Assembly (NCBI GenBank): GCA_045545235.1
Contig: JAZQAN010000004.1
Span: 1-17,359, forward strand
Reading direction: 5' to 3'
DNA from: CAZNKU01 sp045545235
GTDB lineage: Bacteria > Bacillota > Clostridia > Monoglobales > Firm-18
DNA length: 17,359 bases
Notes under the pieces: model-generated
The model's database searches: none
What the model was told of the DNA's origin: nothing
Seen by the model: the letters and a program-made list of their open reading frames with translations, nothing else
Shown here: positions 10,401-16,831 of the stretch, piece by piece
Layout: each line of letters begins with the position of its first letter
Position numbering within the stretch: position 1 is the first letter of the stretch
Program-made: the position numbers and the translations under genes

Positions 10401-11063
10401 GGCGGTACACCTTCCGGCGGTTCAGGCGGCGGTGGAGGAGGTGGTGTCTTCGTTGGAGACACAAGCTCATCTGCATTCCCTGAAAACAATACACCTGTTG
10501 AAACTCCTGTAACACCAACTGTAACAGAATTCAAAGACGTAAACAAAGATGCATGGTTCTACGGTTATGTTATGGATTTGAGAAAAGCAGGCGTAGTTGA
10601 CGGTGATGATAAAAACAACTACAATCCAAACAAGCTTGTTACAAGAGAAGAATTTATTAAGATGATTGTTAATGCATCAAAGCTTGAACTTGTTGAAAGC
10701 GGAAGCGATTTTGATGATGTTAAATCAAACGACTGGTTTGCACCTTATGTATATACAGCAAAGGCAAATGGCGTTGTAAACGGCATAGGTGAAGGCAAGT
10801 TTGGTGTAGGTTATGAAATTTCAAGACAGGATATGGCAGTTATTATCAACAATATCCTTGAAATAGATGTTGATATATCTACAAATAAAGATTTATTTAA
10901 AGATGATTCTGCAATTGCATCTTATGCGTATAAGGCAGTATATTCTATGAAATCACTTGGAATTTTGAACGGTTACAATGATGGTAGCTACAACCCACAG
11001 GGTAAGCTTACAAGAGCAGAAGCTGCCAAGGTTATTTCAATGGTAATGGACATTATAAAATAA
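4500..11063 (+). CDS. Giant modular surface protein: four tandem lectin-like repeats, Ig-like and discoidin-like domains, C-terminal SLH
   Basis: This 2187-residue secreted protein probably binds carbohydrate or matrix and is anchored to the wall. A signal peptide covers residues 1-25 (cleavage after VSA). Four homologous modules begin at about 28, 309, 592 and 862, each opening with a P-[DE]-W-[AV] motif (IPDW in modules 2-4), sharing PG and a GF or KF turn, and closing near FTFKNIKIYE; a jelly-roll LamG-like fold is my guess. PDPEP-type linkers follow modules 1-3. Residues 1100-1380 look like a divergent fifth sandwich, about 1380-1560 are Ig-like (degenerate bacterial Ig type), 1558-1745 mix sandwich and Ig-like sequence, about 1746-1877 resemble an F5/8 type C (discoidin, CBM32-like) domain, and 1884-1964 are Ig-like again. 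A poly-Gly hinge (about 1970-1984) precedes three SLH repeats (2011-2187; VTREE, ISRQD, LTRAE). No catalytic domain is seen. The ribosome site AGGAGGG (4484-4490) overlaps the previous stop codon, so translation is probably coupled. Confidence 0.93.
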   Translation: MKKILSLLICMCMVIGMLPVFTVSAAEAPEWVASFGSLENPGTLISDYGFAKGDVPGKNIPNNFPVDATDPSKEYVAEYTAEGFKITKLQDGTTENSGTLTNYNGRINFVKITDEATKSYETGFRGTYVVDMLINANMKKPAANTAKNPPRFDMWFGYNEDITAEKNTANENGIRYVSGNILSLYDNKTSGSVEYKDGGIRGVTTPGEDTVHRFVFDTENKQIAHYMSKDGAFAYVGSGEFFGEAVQGIKFTPRLGFEKDSYFTFKNIKIYEVSKAQEPLIKVVNAPVTPDPEPDTPDPEPTPDPDNKIPDWVELIGANATPGSLIADYGFVNGDVPGKNIPNNFNTDATDATKEYTGEYTSEGFKITRLQDGTDTTASSSSGYAGRINFVSITDEATKSYESGFRGTYVVDFTIKADMSKPAGMTKNARFDMSFGYNEDITSYKNVNTNPKSWNNMRFMQDNTWRLYDNQSSATEYFESGADRLANKGEDTTFRFVFDTVNKNIAFYKLTENGYGYIGSGELFGDCVQGITFTPRLAFKKDSYFIFKNVKIYEVVRAEEPLIKVVNTPVTPDPDPDPTPDPDPTPDPDDNIPDWVVGFGANKTPGTLVDSHGFSDSDVPGRKVYNSYTDSTNFSGEYTADGFVLKRVTKFESGTGRNPSNEYMRINLTKKVGDEYKYGLKGTYAIDLTVNGSLASSQKKSDVYLDGYIVDSDDIDLLSTSDNANVKIRFIAEQERTGNTHFQVVSASDESKQTELMPVPVNEDTVIRLIVDSETGNVAAYSSEDNKETFKYYGAIDGVFKGNKMQAFVFNPGLGLIEPSTIMTFKNIDVYEITEVEDSQGPDTPEPEPGDDVIVADPTNKIPDWAEVIGLTAEPGKKVGDYKFTGSDIPGESIANNFSNSNDFSGEYTEDGFVMKKLTEPADADRATSSGFGGVLHLVTNLEEDTENKTKSYQHGLVGTYVVDLYVNSNLSMNLSGAAARFDWEIGYQPSLTKVDTDAHFNTIRVTSANAFTVYGSGSYTTGNDKMPKGEDTIVRLIFDTKNKQMAYFIHKNGEFVFSGNGAYSGDIIQSLYFTPRLGFAKDSTFTFKGVKIYEIERYINSELGIADRNFAIDNAMADENIMPKNLGTGSDSITENITLPSGSWTTSNNNVVSAAGIVKRGYDDEKVRLSNKYKTASTPSLQLFKLYELNVPKRADVVNETIYSREINKAFDSYDRRVGRTISSDAYSNTYVTNLKGVYDFEFKVKPTVTNDATPHKIEVGYESDAGYTNYATADIYSDAVKYYTNVSSKRTSAVNNGNSNVIKFRVDTVNKKIWVFVNGIKSNEIEYTGNDFVNTFKLTSNGTDTLVFESVNVTSLFAFDNEEFSDSDIVECYSKTPSLTISDVTSNPEDAYGVMGNMPQTLNGYAVKWSADSDYVDVVGKYAYRSDEDQLVAVTAKIYDTANPDVCVYKSFDIKIAKTTDPEFLLEGSTSKLAAKFITNQPADALIADIDLPLNLEGNAVTWKVTKGNALTEKGKIITNKDIASPESVTLTATVTNGVATVTKDIEFKVAKRGGDVTVYTNSANIETPIKGVVTYSADVNGIATLADSNGKKIIELDTTGNVKVVMDFNNKKVVVFKNGVVAEDYIDFAEAAENFAVVNGAVSNEKIILDEYALYDYNIDKFGYLDVLGKNVITSDVEMSQNSFGGVKVAWNSKNTSILSNEGKYNAPVNVVTLDVDFSMTLPGGTGAKYAKTIKVVAIPKNNIFKGATSVNQGTSVPAGEYQNAAMFDGDFTDTMFRGAYANETKSIVIDMLNAQDINTLYVNHKGLKSFKLYVSDDKTNWNLVASPVFDGTLESNIITFNKENVRYVMIDTITYEGSYVDIYEIAGFAVYSSSDKSYMDIMAIGMPEEFVLTASSINLPATGSIYGSKLVWTSSHPDIISTNGTISKPKNNTEVLLTVTSTNGDATSTMTFRYYIKGTSGAQGGTPSGGSGGGGGGGVFVGDTSSSAFPENNTPVETPVTPTVTEFKDVNKDAWFYGYVMDLRKAGVVDGDDKNNYNPNKLVTREEFIKMIVNASKLELVESGSDFDDVKSNDWFAPYVYTAKANGVVNGIGEGKFGVGYEISRQDMAVIINNILEIDVDISTNKDLFKDDSAIASYAYKAVYSMKSLGILNGYNDGSYNPQGKLTRAEAAKVISMVMDIIK
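5360..5423 (+). repeat. Pro-Asp-Pro-Glu linker repeat between modules 1 and 2
   Basis: Imperfect copies of CCTGATCCTGAACC encode an extended acidic Pro-rich linker (PDPEPDTPDPEPTPDPD). This is typical of flexible spacers in extracellular modular proteins and is prone to copy-number change by slippage. Confidence 0.7.
6207..6272 (+). repeat. Pro-Asp linker repeat between modules 2 and 3
   Basis: Short in-frame repeats encode PDPDPDPTPDPDPTPDPDD. Codons here (CCC, CCG, GAC) are clearly more GC-rich than in the rest of this AT-rich gene and differ from those of the first linker (CCT, GAT). This suggests the two linkers expanded independently. Confidence 0.7.
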
Positions 11064-11078
11064 GCTAATTTGCTATAC

Positions 11079-11142
11079 AATACGGTAAGGGGAAAATTTT
11101 GACATGAAAATGTCAATTCTCCCCCTTTCCTCTTACCGTATT
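11079..11142 (+). promoter_or_regulatory. Long intercistronic stem-loop between the giant SLH gene and the lyase gene
   Basis: ATACGGTAAG (11080-11089) pairs perfectly with CTTACCGTAT (11132-11141), and TTGACA (11099-11104) pairs with TGTCAA (11111-11116). The AGGGG and CCCCCT segments between them pair as well, with bulges. The result is a stem of roughly 25 pairs, capped by a 6-nt loop, in the 105-bp gap between the genes. Only TTT follows, so it is a weak candidate for a full terminator. It may instead be a partial terminator or an RNA-stability element that sets the ratio of lyase to the upstream surface proteins. Confidence 0.6.
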
Positions 11143-11168
11143 TATAGATTTATGAAAGGAGAAAAAAC

Positions 11169-14100
11169 GTGAAAAAAATTATTTCTTTAATTCTTTCGCT
11201 TCTTATTATAGTATCCTGTTTACCGTCTGTTGTTTTGGCTGCTACTATTAGCGATAACGCATATGATGAAAACGGAAAATATATATACAGAACTGATACA
11301 TATGATTTTCCTATGTATGGTGACCCACAGAATATTCCAGATGAAGAATTCTTTGGTAAATGGGATGCAGAAAATGAGGTATGGGAAATACCTTCCTATT
11401 TTAAATATGATGATGATCCGGAAGCGTTTCCGGAATTCAAACCTGTAATGGAAGCTGTAAAATCAGGTGATTATGAGCTTGCAAAACAGAGAATGATGGA
11501 CTATTATACTCCAAAAAAATATTTGTATGCATCACGTGCTACAACGATTTCGTATAATGCACGTATACAGGCAGAACTTTTAATGCGTAATTTCTACGCG
11601 CTAAATCAGGCAAACGGCTTTGTACGTGGCTTGGTTAAGGTTGATTCAACCGAATGGCAACAGATTGATGCTGATGTTATGGATGCAGTAAGTGCTATGC
11701 TTAATGATAAGCAGTCAAATATAACACTTGTTGCAGTTTCTATCGATAAAAGTAATACGCCTGCTGAAATAAAATCACGTGAAAGCGGTACGCCTGCTAC
11801 ACTTACACTTATGGTAAACGGTACACCACGTATCTTCCCCGTAGTTGAAGATGCTTATATGCGTGCAGGTGATTATGCTAACATTAATTTTGGCGGTGAA
11901 GATATACTTTATGCACAGGAATATGGCTACGAAGGTCATTGGGATTCAAATAATCTTAAGGCAGATGTACTTGAAAAGCTTAATAAAGCTGATGATGACT
12001 GGGGTGCATCCGCATCACCTACAAGACGTGCTTATATGAAATTTGACCTTTCTGACATTAGTGTAAGTGATGAAATTTCATCTGCAACACTCAGCTTTAC
12101 AGCACGTGTTGCACCGGGTGAGCAATATGACCTTAAGGAAAAGGAACTTTGTATATATCAATGGCAGGATAATAACTGGGGTGAATTGGACTTGTGCTGG
12201 AATACATTCACAGACTGGTTTATAGTTTCTGCCAATGAACAGGATGCATGGGACTACATAACAACCGCAGGTACAGGTTCCAAGGGTAAAATGTGTTATT
12301 TCCATCGTGGTAATGCCATAAACGGACTTACTTCAATTTACGATGTAACAGGTGACGAAAAGTATGCATATACATTTCTTCGTAACCAGATGAGCCTTAT
12401 AAACACTATTGGTGTAAATAAGGATGTTATGAACTGTCTTGATATGTCAGGTCACATATCACGTTGGGGACGTACCGGTTTTGTTAAACTATGGGGCAGT
12501 AAAACTATGACGCCTGAAATTTTTGTTGCGGTTATCAAGCACTATGTTGAAATGACACAGCTTATTAATACAACTTGGGTTTTGCCTAAAAAATATACAA
12601 ACAACTGGGCAACCTATGCAACAGGCGCTATGTATGATATGGTAACAATGTTCCCTGAACTTGATTATGCAGAAGAATGGCTTGAAACAATAAAGAGAGA
12701 TAATCGAAGTCTTCTTTTAGGTGGGGAAGAACGTAACGGTGTATGGCATGAAGGCCAGGTATGGCGAGACGGTCAGTGTATTGAGCTTGGACGTGGTTAT
12801 ATTTTTACGTTGCTTGGTACATATTCATCACCTTTGCAGGTTCAACAGAGGGCCGGCGGAGAAATGCCTTTTGATGAAGAAGGTATGGAACTTATGAAGA
12901 TGATAGTTAAAAATGTTCTTTATCAGAGTGGTCCGGGTTATTACGGTTTTAATATGGGTGACTCTATGGACTATAGTGACAGTACAGCTTCTTCACTTAC
13001 AACATGGTATAAGCTTTTGCTTTCTGATGACCCTGAAATGGAATATGTTGCTACAGGCGGTAAATCGGGTAAATTGCCTGACTTTACTTCAATATCATAT
13101 CCAATCGGTCTTCGTACATATATGAGAGACGGTTGGGGAGAACGTGATATCTCACTATGCTTTACAGCTAAAGCAGGTGGCTCTCACGGTCATTCAGATG
13201 CACTTTCATTTGCTATGTGGGCATACGGTCAGTTCTTGCTTACTGACCAGTCTTACGGTTCAACACAGACCGGTGACATTATGGCATATATGAAATCTGC
13301 ACAGCAGCATAACCTTGTAACAATAAATGGTGGTTCTTGTCCTAAGGCAAGCTATGAAAAGGATAGTATAGAGGAAGAACAGGAGCTTAATGACCTGTAT
13401 AACTTTACTACATATTCCAATGCTTTCTTTGATGGGGCAGATTACAATCAGCGTTCAATTTTGTTCCTGAAGAATCAGAAATTCTTAATAGTTAATGACT
13501 ATGTAATTCCAAAGGATAAAGAGGGTGTATCTACATATACACAGTTCTGGCATATGCTTCCGGATTCCAACATTCATATTTCAGAAGATGGAAAAAATCA
13601 GATTAAGAGTGATTTTGATGATACTGCTAACGTAATTGTTGCAGGTGCCGATATGGATGATATGTATGATATTTATCTTGAAGATTCTATTTTCTCACCT
13701 GCTCAGGGTGCATTTATTGCAGCTAAAAAGGGTGTTTATGAAAAACGTGCCGTAGGTGATGTTTCATACACAACAGTTGTATATCCTGTTGATAAGGGTG
13801 ACGATTACAGCGTAGAAACTTCTAAAATTGATGTGGCCGTTGAAGGTGATAAAGCATCAGCTATGTGGGTAAGAATTACCAATAATCTAAACGGTGAATT
13901 CAGCGATTACTATTACTATCACTTAAATGATAAAACTGCAAAGCAGGAAGTAAAAATCGGTGAATATACAACTGATGCAGATACATTGCTTGTAGAAGAG
14001 AATGAAAACGGTGATGCAGTTTCTGTGTTTATCTATAACGGTACTTATGTAAAGAGTCCGTTCTATGCAGACGAATATCTGTTCAAGAGTGAAACTCCAA

Positions 14101-15047
14101 AAACTTTAGGCTACAAGCTTAATGGTTCAGGAATGGTAGAAATTTCAACAGATAAAGTTATTAATGACCCTGATAATTTGAGAACTGCTTTCACAGAAGA
14201 AGATCTTAAGGACCTTACAATTTATACAGGCGTAAAATCAAATGGTGCTTTGTTTAATACAAATATGGTTGCAGATACTGCTAAATCAGGCGGATATTTG
14301 TATTTTGGAGATACCCCTATAGTAGTGGGAACAGAAACAGACAGCTCATCACAAGATAAGGAAGATGTAAAACCAAGCCACGGTAGTAGCGGTGGCGGCG
14401 GTGGTGGCGGTGCCGTTTCTAAACCACCGGTTGTTGAACCACCTGTAGTTGAGCCTCCTGTAGTTGAGCCTCCTGTAGTGGAACCGGACACCGTAACACC
14501 ATCCTATGATGATGTTAAGGAAACTGACTGGTTTGTCACTTATGTTACTGAATTGTCTGCAAAGGGAATTGTTTCCGGTGATGGTACAGGCAAATTTAAT
14601 CCAAATGACAATATAACCCGTGAACAGTTCTTAAAGATGCTTGTTGAAGCGGCAGATATAGAGTCAGAAGAGGATGAAAATATTTTTGCTGATGTAAATG
14701 ATGACGCATGGTATAAACCATATGTACTTAAGGCTAAAAACTTTGGTATTGTAAATGGTGTATCTGATAAAGAGTTTGGTATAGGCTCTAACATAACACG
14801 TCAGGATATGGCTGTTATGATTGCCCGTACACTTGAGAAACTTACAGAGGAAATTGATGTTGAAGAAGTAAATAAATTTAACGACTTTGATAAGGTTTCC
14901 GACTATGCTAAAGATTCAGTATCACTTATGAAATCAATTGGTCTTATCGAAGGCTATAACAATGAATACAGACCTCTTGATAAACTTACAAGGGCAGAAG
15001 CTGCAAAGGTAATTTGTCAGTTGTTAAGCTTGATTGTGGTTGAGTAA
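11169..15047 (+). CDS. Secreted heparinase II/III-like polysaccharide lyase with internal DNRLRE-type module and C-terminal SLH
   Basis: This 1292-residue wall-anchored protein is probably a lyase that cleaves a uronic-acid polysaccharide by beta-elimination. A signal peptide spans residues 1-25. The N-terminal helical part (about 40-160) resembles heparinase-type lyases. A DNRLRE-like beta module (about 225-350: VEDAYMRAGDY, RRAYMKFDLS, ELDLCWNTF) interrupts it. An alpha/alpha toroid follows (about 350-620), with RDGQCIELGRGY at 533-544 placing the likely catalytic Tyr at 544. The beta-sandwich (about 640-960) carries H673-G-H-S-D677 and H714-N715. The usual NNH motif reads NNW (478-480) here, which is odd. 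A poly-Gly stretch, four PPVVE-type repeats and three SLH repeats (1113-1292) end the protein. The start is GTG, with AAAGGAG (11155-11161) 7 nt upstream. IVSC at 14-17 fits a lipobox, but a normal cleavage site follows. The substrate is unknown (glycosaminoglycan, alginate, ulvan or pectin-like). Confidence 0.92.
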   Translation: MKKIISLILSLLIIVSCLPSVVLAATISDNAYDENGKYIYRTDTYDFPMYGDPQNIPDEEFFGKWDAENEVWEIPSYFKYDDDPEAFPEFKPVMEAVKSGDYELAKQRMMDYYTPKKYLYASRATTISYNARIQAELLMRNFYALNQANGFVRGLVKVDSTEWQQIDADVMDAVSAMLNDKQSNITLVAVSIDKSNTPAEIKSRESGTPATLTLMVNGTPRIFPVVEDAYMRAGDYANINFGGEDILYAQEYGYEGHWDSNNLKADVLEKLNKADDDWGASASPTRRAYMKFDLSDISVSDEISSATLSFTARVAPGEQYDLKEKELCIYQWQDNNWGELDLCWNTFTDWFIVSANEQDAWDYITTAGTGSKGKMCYFHRGNAINGLTSIYDVTGDEKYAYTFLRNQMSLINTIGVNKDVMNCLDMSGHISRWGRTGFVKLWGSKTMTPEIFVAVIKHYVEMTQLINTTWVLPKKYTNNWATYATGAMYDMVTMFPELDYAEEWLETIKRDNRSLLLGGEERNGVWHEGQVWRDGQCIELGRGYIFTLLGTYSSPLQVQQRAGGEMPFDEEGMELMKMIVKNVLYQSGPGYYGFNMGDSMDYSDSTASSLTTWYKLLLSDDPEMEYVATGGKSGKLPDFTSISYPIGLRTYMRDGWGERDISLCFTAKAGGSHGHSDALSFAMWAYGQFLLTDQSYGSTQTGDIMAYMKSAQQHNLVTINGGSCPKASYEKDSIEEEQELNDLYNFTTYSNAFFDGADYNQRSILFLKNQKFLIVNDYVIPKDKEGVSTYTQFWHMLPDSNIHISEDGKNQIKSDFDDTANVIVAGADMDDMYDIYLEDSIFSPAQGAFIAAKKGVYEKRAVGDVSYTTVVYPVDKGDDYSVETSKIDVAVEGDKASAMWVRITNNLNGEFSDYYYYHLNDKTAKQEVKIGEYTTDADTLLVEENENGDAVSVFIYNGTYVKSPFYADEYLFKSETPKTLGYKLNGSGMVEISTDKVINDPDNLRTAFTEEDLKDLTIYTGVKSNGALFNTNMVADTAKSGGYLYFGDTPIVVGTETDSSSQDKEDVKPSHGSSGGGGGGGAVSKPPVVEPPVVEPPVVEPPVVEPDTVTPSYDDVKETDWFVTYVTELSAKGIVSGDGTGKFNPNDNITREQFLKMLVEAADIESEEDENIFADVNDDAWYKPYVLKAKNFGIVNGVSDKEFGIGSNITRQDMAVMIARTLEKLTEEIDVEEVNKFNDFDKVSDYAKDSVSLMKSIGLIEGYNNEYRPLDKLTRAEAAKVICQLLSLIVVE
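14424..14483 (+). repeat. Four tandem 15-bp repeats encoding PPVVE
   Basis: Four in-frame units start at 14424, 14439, 14454 and 14469, each close to CCTCCTGTAGTTGAG. The middle units differ at a single base, while the outer ones differ more. They encode the Pro-rich hinge between the poly-Gly stretch and the SLH repeats of the lyase. The near identity of the middle copies points to recent slippage. Confidence 0.85.
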
Positions 15048-15050
15048 AAT

Positions 15051-15088
15051 AAAAATTCCGTAATGTTTATGCATTACGGAATTTTTTT
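15051..15088. terminator. Rho-independent terminator, bidirectional
   Basis: The perfect stem AAAAATTCCGTAATG (15051-15065) and CATTACGGAATTTTT (15072-15086) has a 6-nt loop and runs into seven T residues. It begins 3 nt after the lyase stop codon. The A run on the other side makes it usable for the convergent minus-strand gene ending at 15109. It marks the end of the SLH operon. Confidence 0.92.
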
Positions 15089-15108
15089 GTGTTCATGAAG
15101 GTTTATTC

Positions 15109-16302
15109 TTAATAGTGCTCAAGAGTTGAAACATCAATTTCATAAATTTCTCTTATTTTGTTACGGGTAGAATCAAAGGATATTTTATCGCCTTTTGTGT
15201 TCCATCTGTTGTGAAGGTCACATCTTAAATCCGTATTTCCAAAATCGTATGAAAAATCCTTTAATATAACTTCTGTTTTCCCTGTTTCTACATTGTAAAG
15301 ATACAAGTGTCTGCAATGGTCTTCACGTGGATATCCGTCACCAATAAAATATTTCTGGTTAGGTGAATATAAACAATGGATATCCTTGCTGAAGTATGGG
15401 GACTCTATTTTTGTGTAATTTTTTGTTAAGTCCTCAAGAAGGTAAATTCCAAATTCATTATTTGCAACTGATGCCGCAAACAAAACTTCACGTTCATTTT
15501 TCCAGTGATAATGAGATACTGAAGTATTGTGTAAAAGCTCATACATATTTCCTTCAAGGTCTGCAGTTATAAGAGTTGTTGACCACATCGGACAAGTTTC
15601 TGTCATAAAGTTTCTGAAAAGGAAGAGGAATCTGTCGCCTGTTGGGTTAAAGGTAATATGATTTACAACAAACTTTTCATTTGAATATACTTCGTTAGGG
15701 AATTTGCTTAAAACGTCAGCAATTGAAATTATAAGCTTGCTTTTGCCTGTTTCCATATCAACAAGGTATATTCCGTCATCGTCAGGCTGTTTAACGTCAA
15801 ACCATTTGTCAGGAACGTCGGAATAACCGTATCCGGGGCGGAAATCGTATATTCTGCTGAAATTAACCGCAAGGCCATATTTTCCATTTTGTGCTATGTG
15901 TGCACAGGCACGATCTGTATAACGTTTTTCTCCCGTCTTTAAATTGTGTATGCAGGTTTGAAAGTCGTTTTTACCACCTCTTACGTTATAATATACTTCA
16001 TCATAGTTTGAGGTGTTGTATGTAAGTAGTGCCCCCTGTTGAAAATTCCACGCAGTTGTTTCTGCGATTTTTGTGAACTCTTTAGTTTCAAGGTCAATGT
16101 AGCCAAGCTCGCAAACATCGTCTTTTACAGGTAATCTGTCATTGAATGTAACTCTGTTTGCAAGATGATATTTTCCGTTTTCGTGGTATGGGTTAAGGTC
16201 ATAATATCCAAAGAAATAATTATAACCATCGTCCGGTGATATTTTTCTGATATTGTATTTTGCATCTAAACATTTACCGAAATTTTCGTGATTGTTATTC
16301 AT
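15109..16302 (-). CDS. Cytoplasmic beta-propeller protein, oligogalacturonate lyase (PL22)-like
   Basis: This 397-residue protein has no signal peptide or membrane segment, so it should be cytoplasmic. Repeated beta-propeller blade motifs run throughout (GYIDLETKEFTKI, GIYLVDMETGKSKLI, HLYLYNVETGKTEVI, IYEIDVSTLEHY). The C-terminal signature DLHNRWNTKGDKISFDSTRN (H364) resembles the end of oligogalacturonate lyases, and other His candidates are H264, H266 and H309 (DIHC). PL22 enzymes split short unsaturated galacturonides with a metal held by His residues on the propeller. I cannot show that the full metal and catalytic set is kept, so a related lyase, an epimerase-like role or a plain TolB/WD40-type propeller remains possible. 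The start is ATG 16302, with AAGGAGG (16316-16310) 7 nt upstream. It is convergent to the SLH operon and transcribed from its own promoter region, which holds a 16-bp palindrome. Confidence 0.9.
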   Translation of the reverse strand: MNNNHENFGKCLDAKYNIRKISPDDGYNYFFGYYDLNPYHENGKYHLANRVTFNDRLPVKDDVCELGYIDLETKEFTKIAETTAWNFQQGALLTYNTSNYDEVYYNVRGGKNDFQTCIHNLKTGEKRYTDRACAHIAQNGKYGLAVNFSRIYDFRPGYGYSDVPDKWFDVKQPDDDGIYLVDMETGKSKLIISIADVLSKFPNEVYSNEKFVVNHITFNPTGDRFLFLFRNFMTETCPMWSTTLITADLEGNMYELLHNTSVSHYHWKNEREVLFAASVANNEFGIYLLEDLTKNYTKIESPYFSKDIHCLYSPNQKYFIGDGYPREDHCRHLYLYNVETGKTEVILKDFSYDFGNTDLRCDLHNRWNTKGDKISFDSTRNKIREIYEIDVSTLEHY

Positions 16303-16463
16303 AGTGTTTCCTCCTTATAATATAAATGTATTTTATCATATATTTTCAAATTTGAAAAGTACTATAAACAAATATTTTAACGTGGGATATACGTATAATA
16401 TGTGAATTCAAGGGTAAAAATAGAAAGTAAATAAAAAAATGTAAAATTTTTTCAAAAAAAGTA
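16303..16463. other. Divergent intergenic region between propeller gene and tRNA operon
   Basis: This very AT-rich region has no ORF. For the minus-strand gene it holds the ribosome site (16310-16316), a possible -10 box TATGAT (minus strand, 16340-16335) without a clear -35 box, and a 16-bp palindrome. The rest shows nothing I can assign. Confidence 0.5.
16343..16358. promoter_or_regulatory. Perfect 16-bp palindrome, candidate operator of the propeller gene
   Basis: TTTTCAAATTTGAAAA is a perfect palindrome 41 bp upstream of the start codon and just upstream of a possible -10 box (16340-16335, minus strand). That is where a dimeric repressor would block RNA polymerase. Its AT-rich make-up in an AT-rich region makes chance more likely than usual. 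Confidence 0.35.
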
Positions 16464-16492
16464 TTGACAAACTGAGCTTTTGCGTATATAAT
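16464..16492 (+). promoter_or_regulatory. Consensus sigma-A promoter of the tRNA operon
   Basis: TTGACA (16464-16469) and TATAAT (16487-16492) both match consensus perfectly, with 17 bp between them. Transcription should begin near 16499, giving a leader of about 40 nt before the first tRNA. A perfect promoter is what a stable RNA operon is expected to have. Confidence 0.92.
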
Positions 16493-16538
16493 AATAAAGG
16501 TCCGCTGATGAGAACCAAGGATGAAAAGTACAGCCTGT

Positions 16539-16612
16539 GCGGGTGTAGTTCAATGGTAGAATCTCAGCCTTCCAAGCTGATTGTGTGGGTTCGATTCCCA
16601 TCACCCGCTCCA
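16539..16612 (+). tRNA. tRNA-Gly (anticodon TCC)
   Basis: The acceptor stem GCGGGTG pairs with CACCCGC. The anticodon arm TCAGC-CTTCCAA-GCTGA places TCC at 16571-16573, reading GGA/GGG codons. The T loop is TTCGATT, the discriminator is T, and CCA is encoded (16610-16612). It is the first gene of the five-tRNA transcript. Confidence 0.96.
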
Positions 16613-16657
16613 CTAACATTTTGTTAGGTTCCCAGCCCATAGAGAGGTTGGTTGTAT

Positions 16658-16734
<77 letters not shown>

Positions 16735-16744
16735 TTTTCCTTAT

Positions 16745-16822
<78 letters not shown>

Positions 16823-16831
16823 CTAACATAA

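Noticed and set aside
11099..11127. TTGACA in the intercistronic gap as an internal -35 box
   Set aside because: The position 17 bp downstream is CCCCTTTCC, with no -10-like sequence. The TTGACA is part of the hairpin stem.
11208..11219. Lipobox-like IVSC in the lyase signal peptide
   Set aside because: A standard signal-peptidase I site follows directly (VVLA|A) and the protein already has SLH anchors. Kept only as a remark.
14222..14491. Minus-strand open frame rich in Gly, Ser and Thr, opposite the lyase hinge
   Set aside because: It is the reverse complement of the poly-Gly/PPVVE coding repeat, and the low-complexity sequence explains the open frame.
16505..16530. CTGATGAG followed by GAAA upstream of tRNA-Gly, resembling a hammerhead ribozyme core
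   Set aside because: The bases between the two motifs can form only a stem of two to three pairs with a 2-nt loop, and I found no pairing partners for stems I and III. It is most likely a chance match in the tRNA leader.
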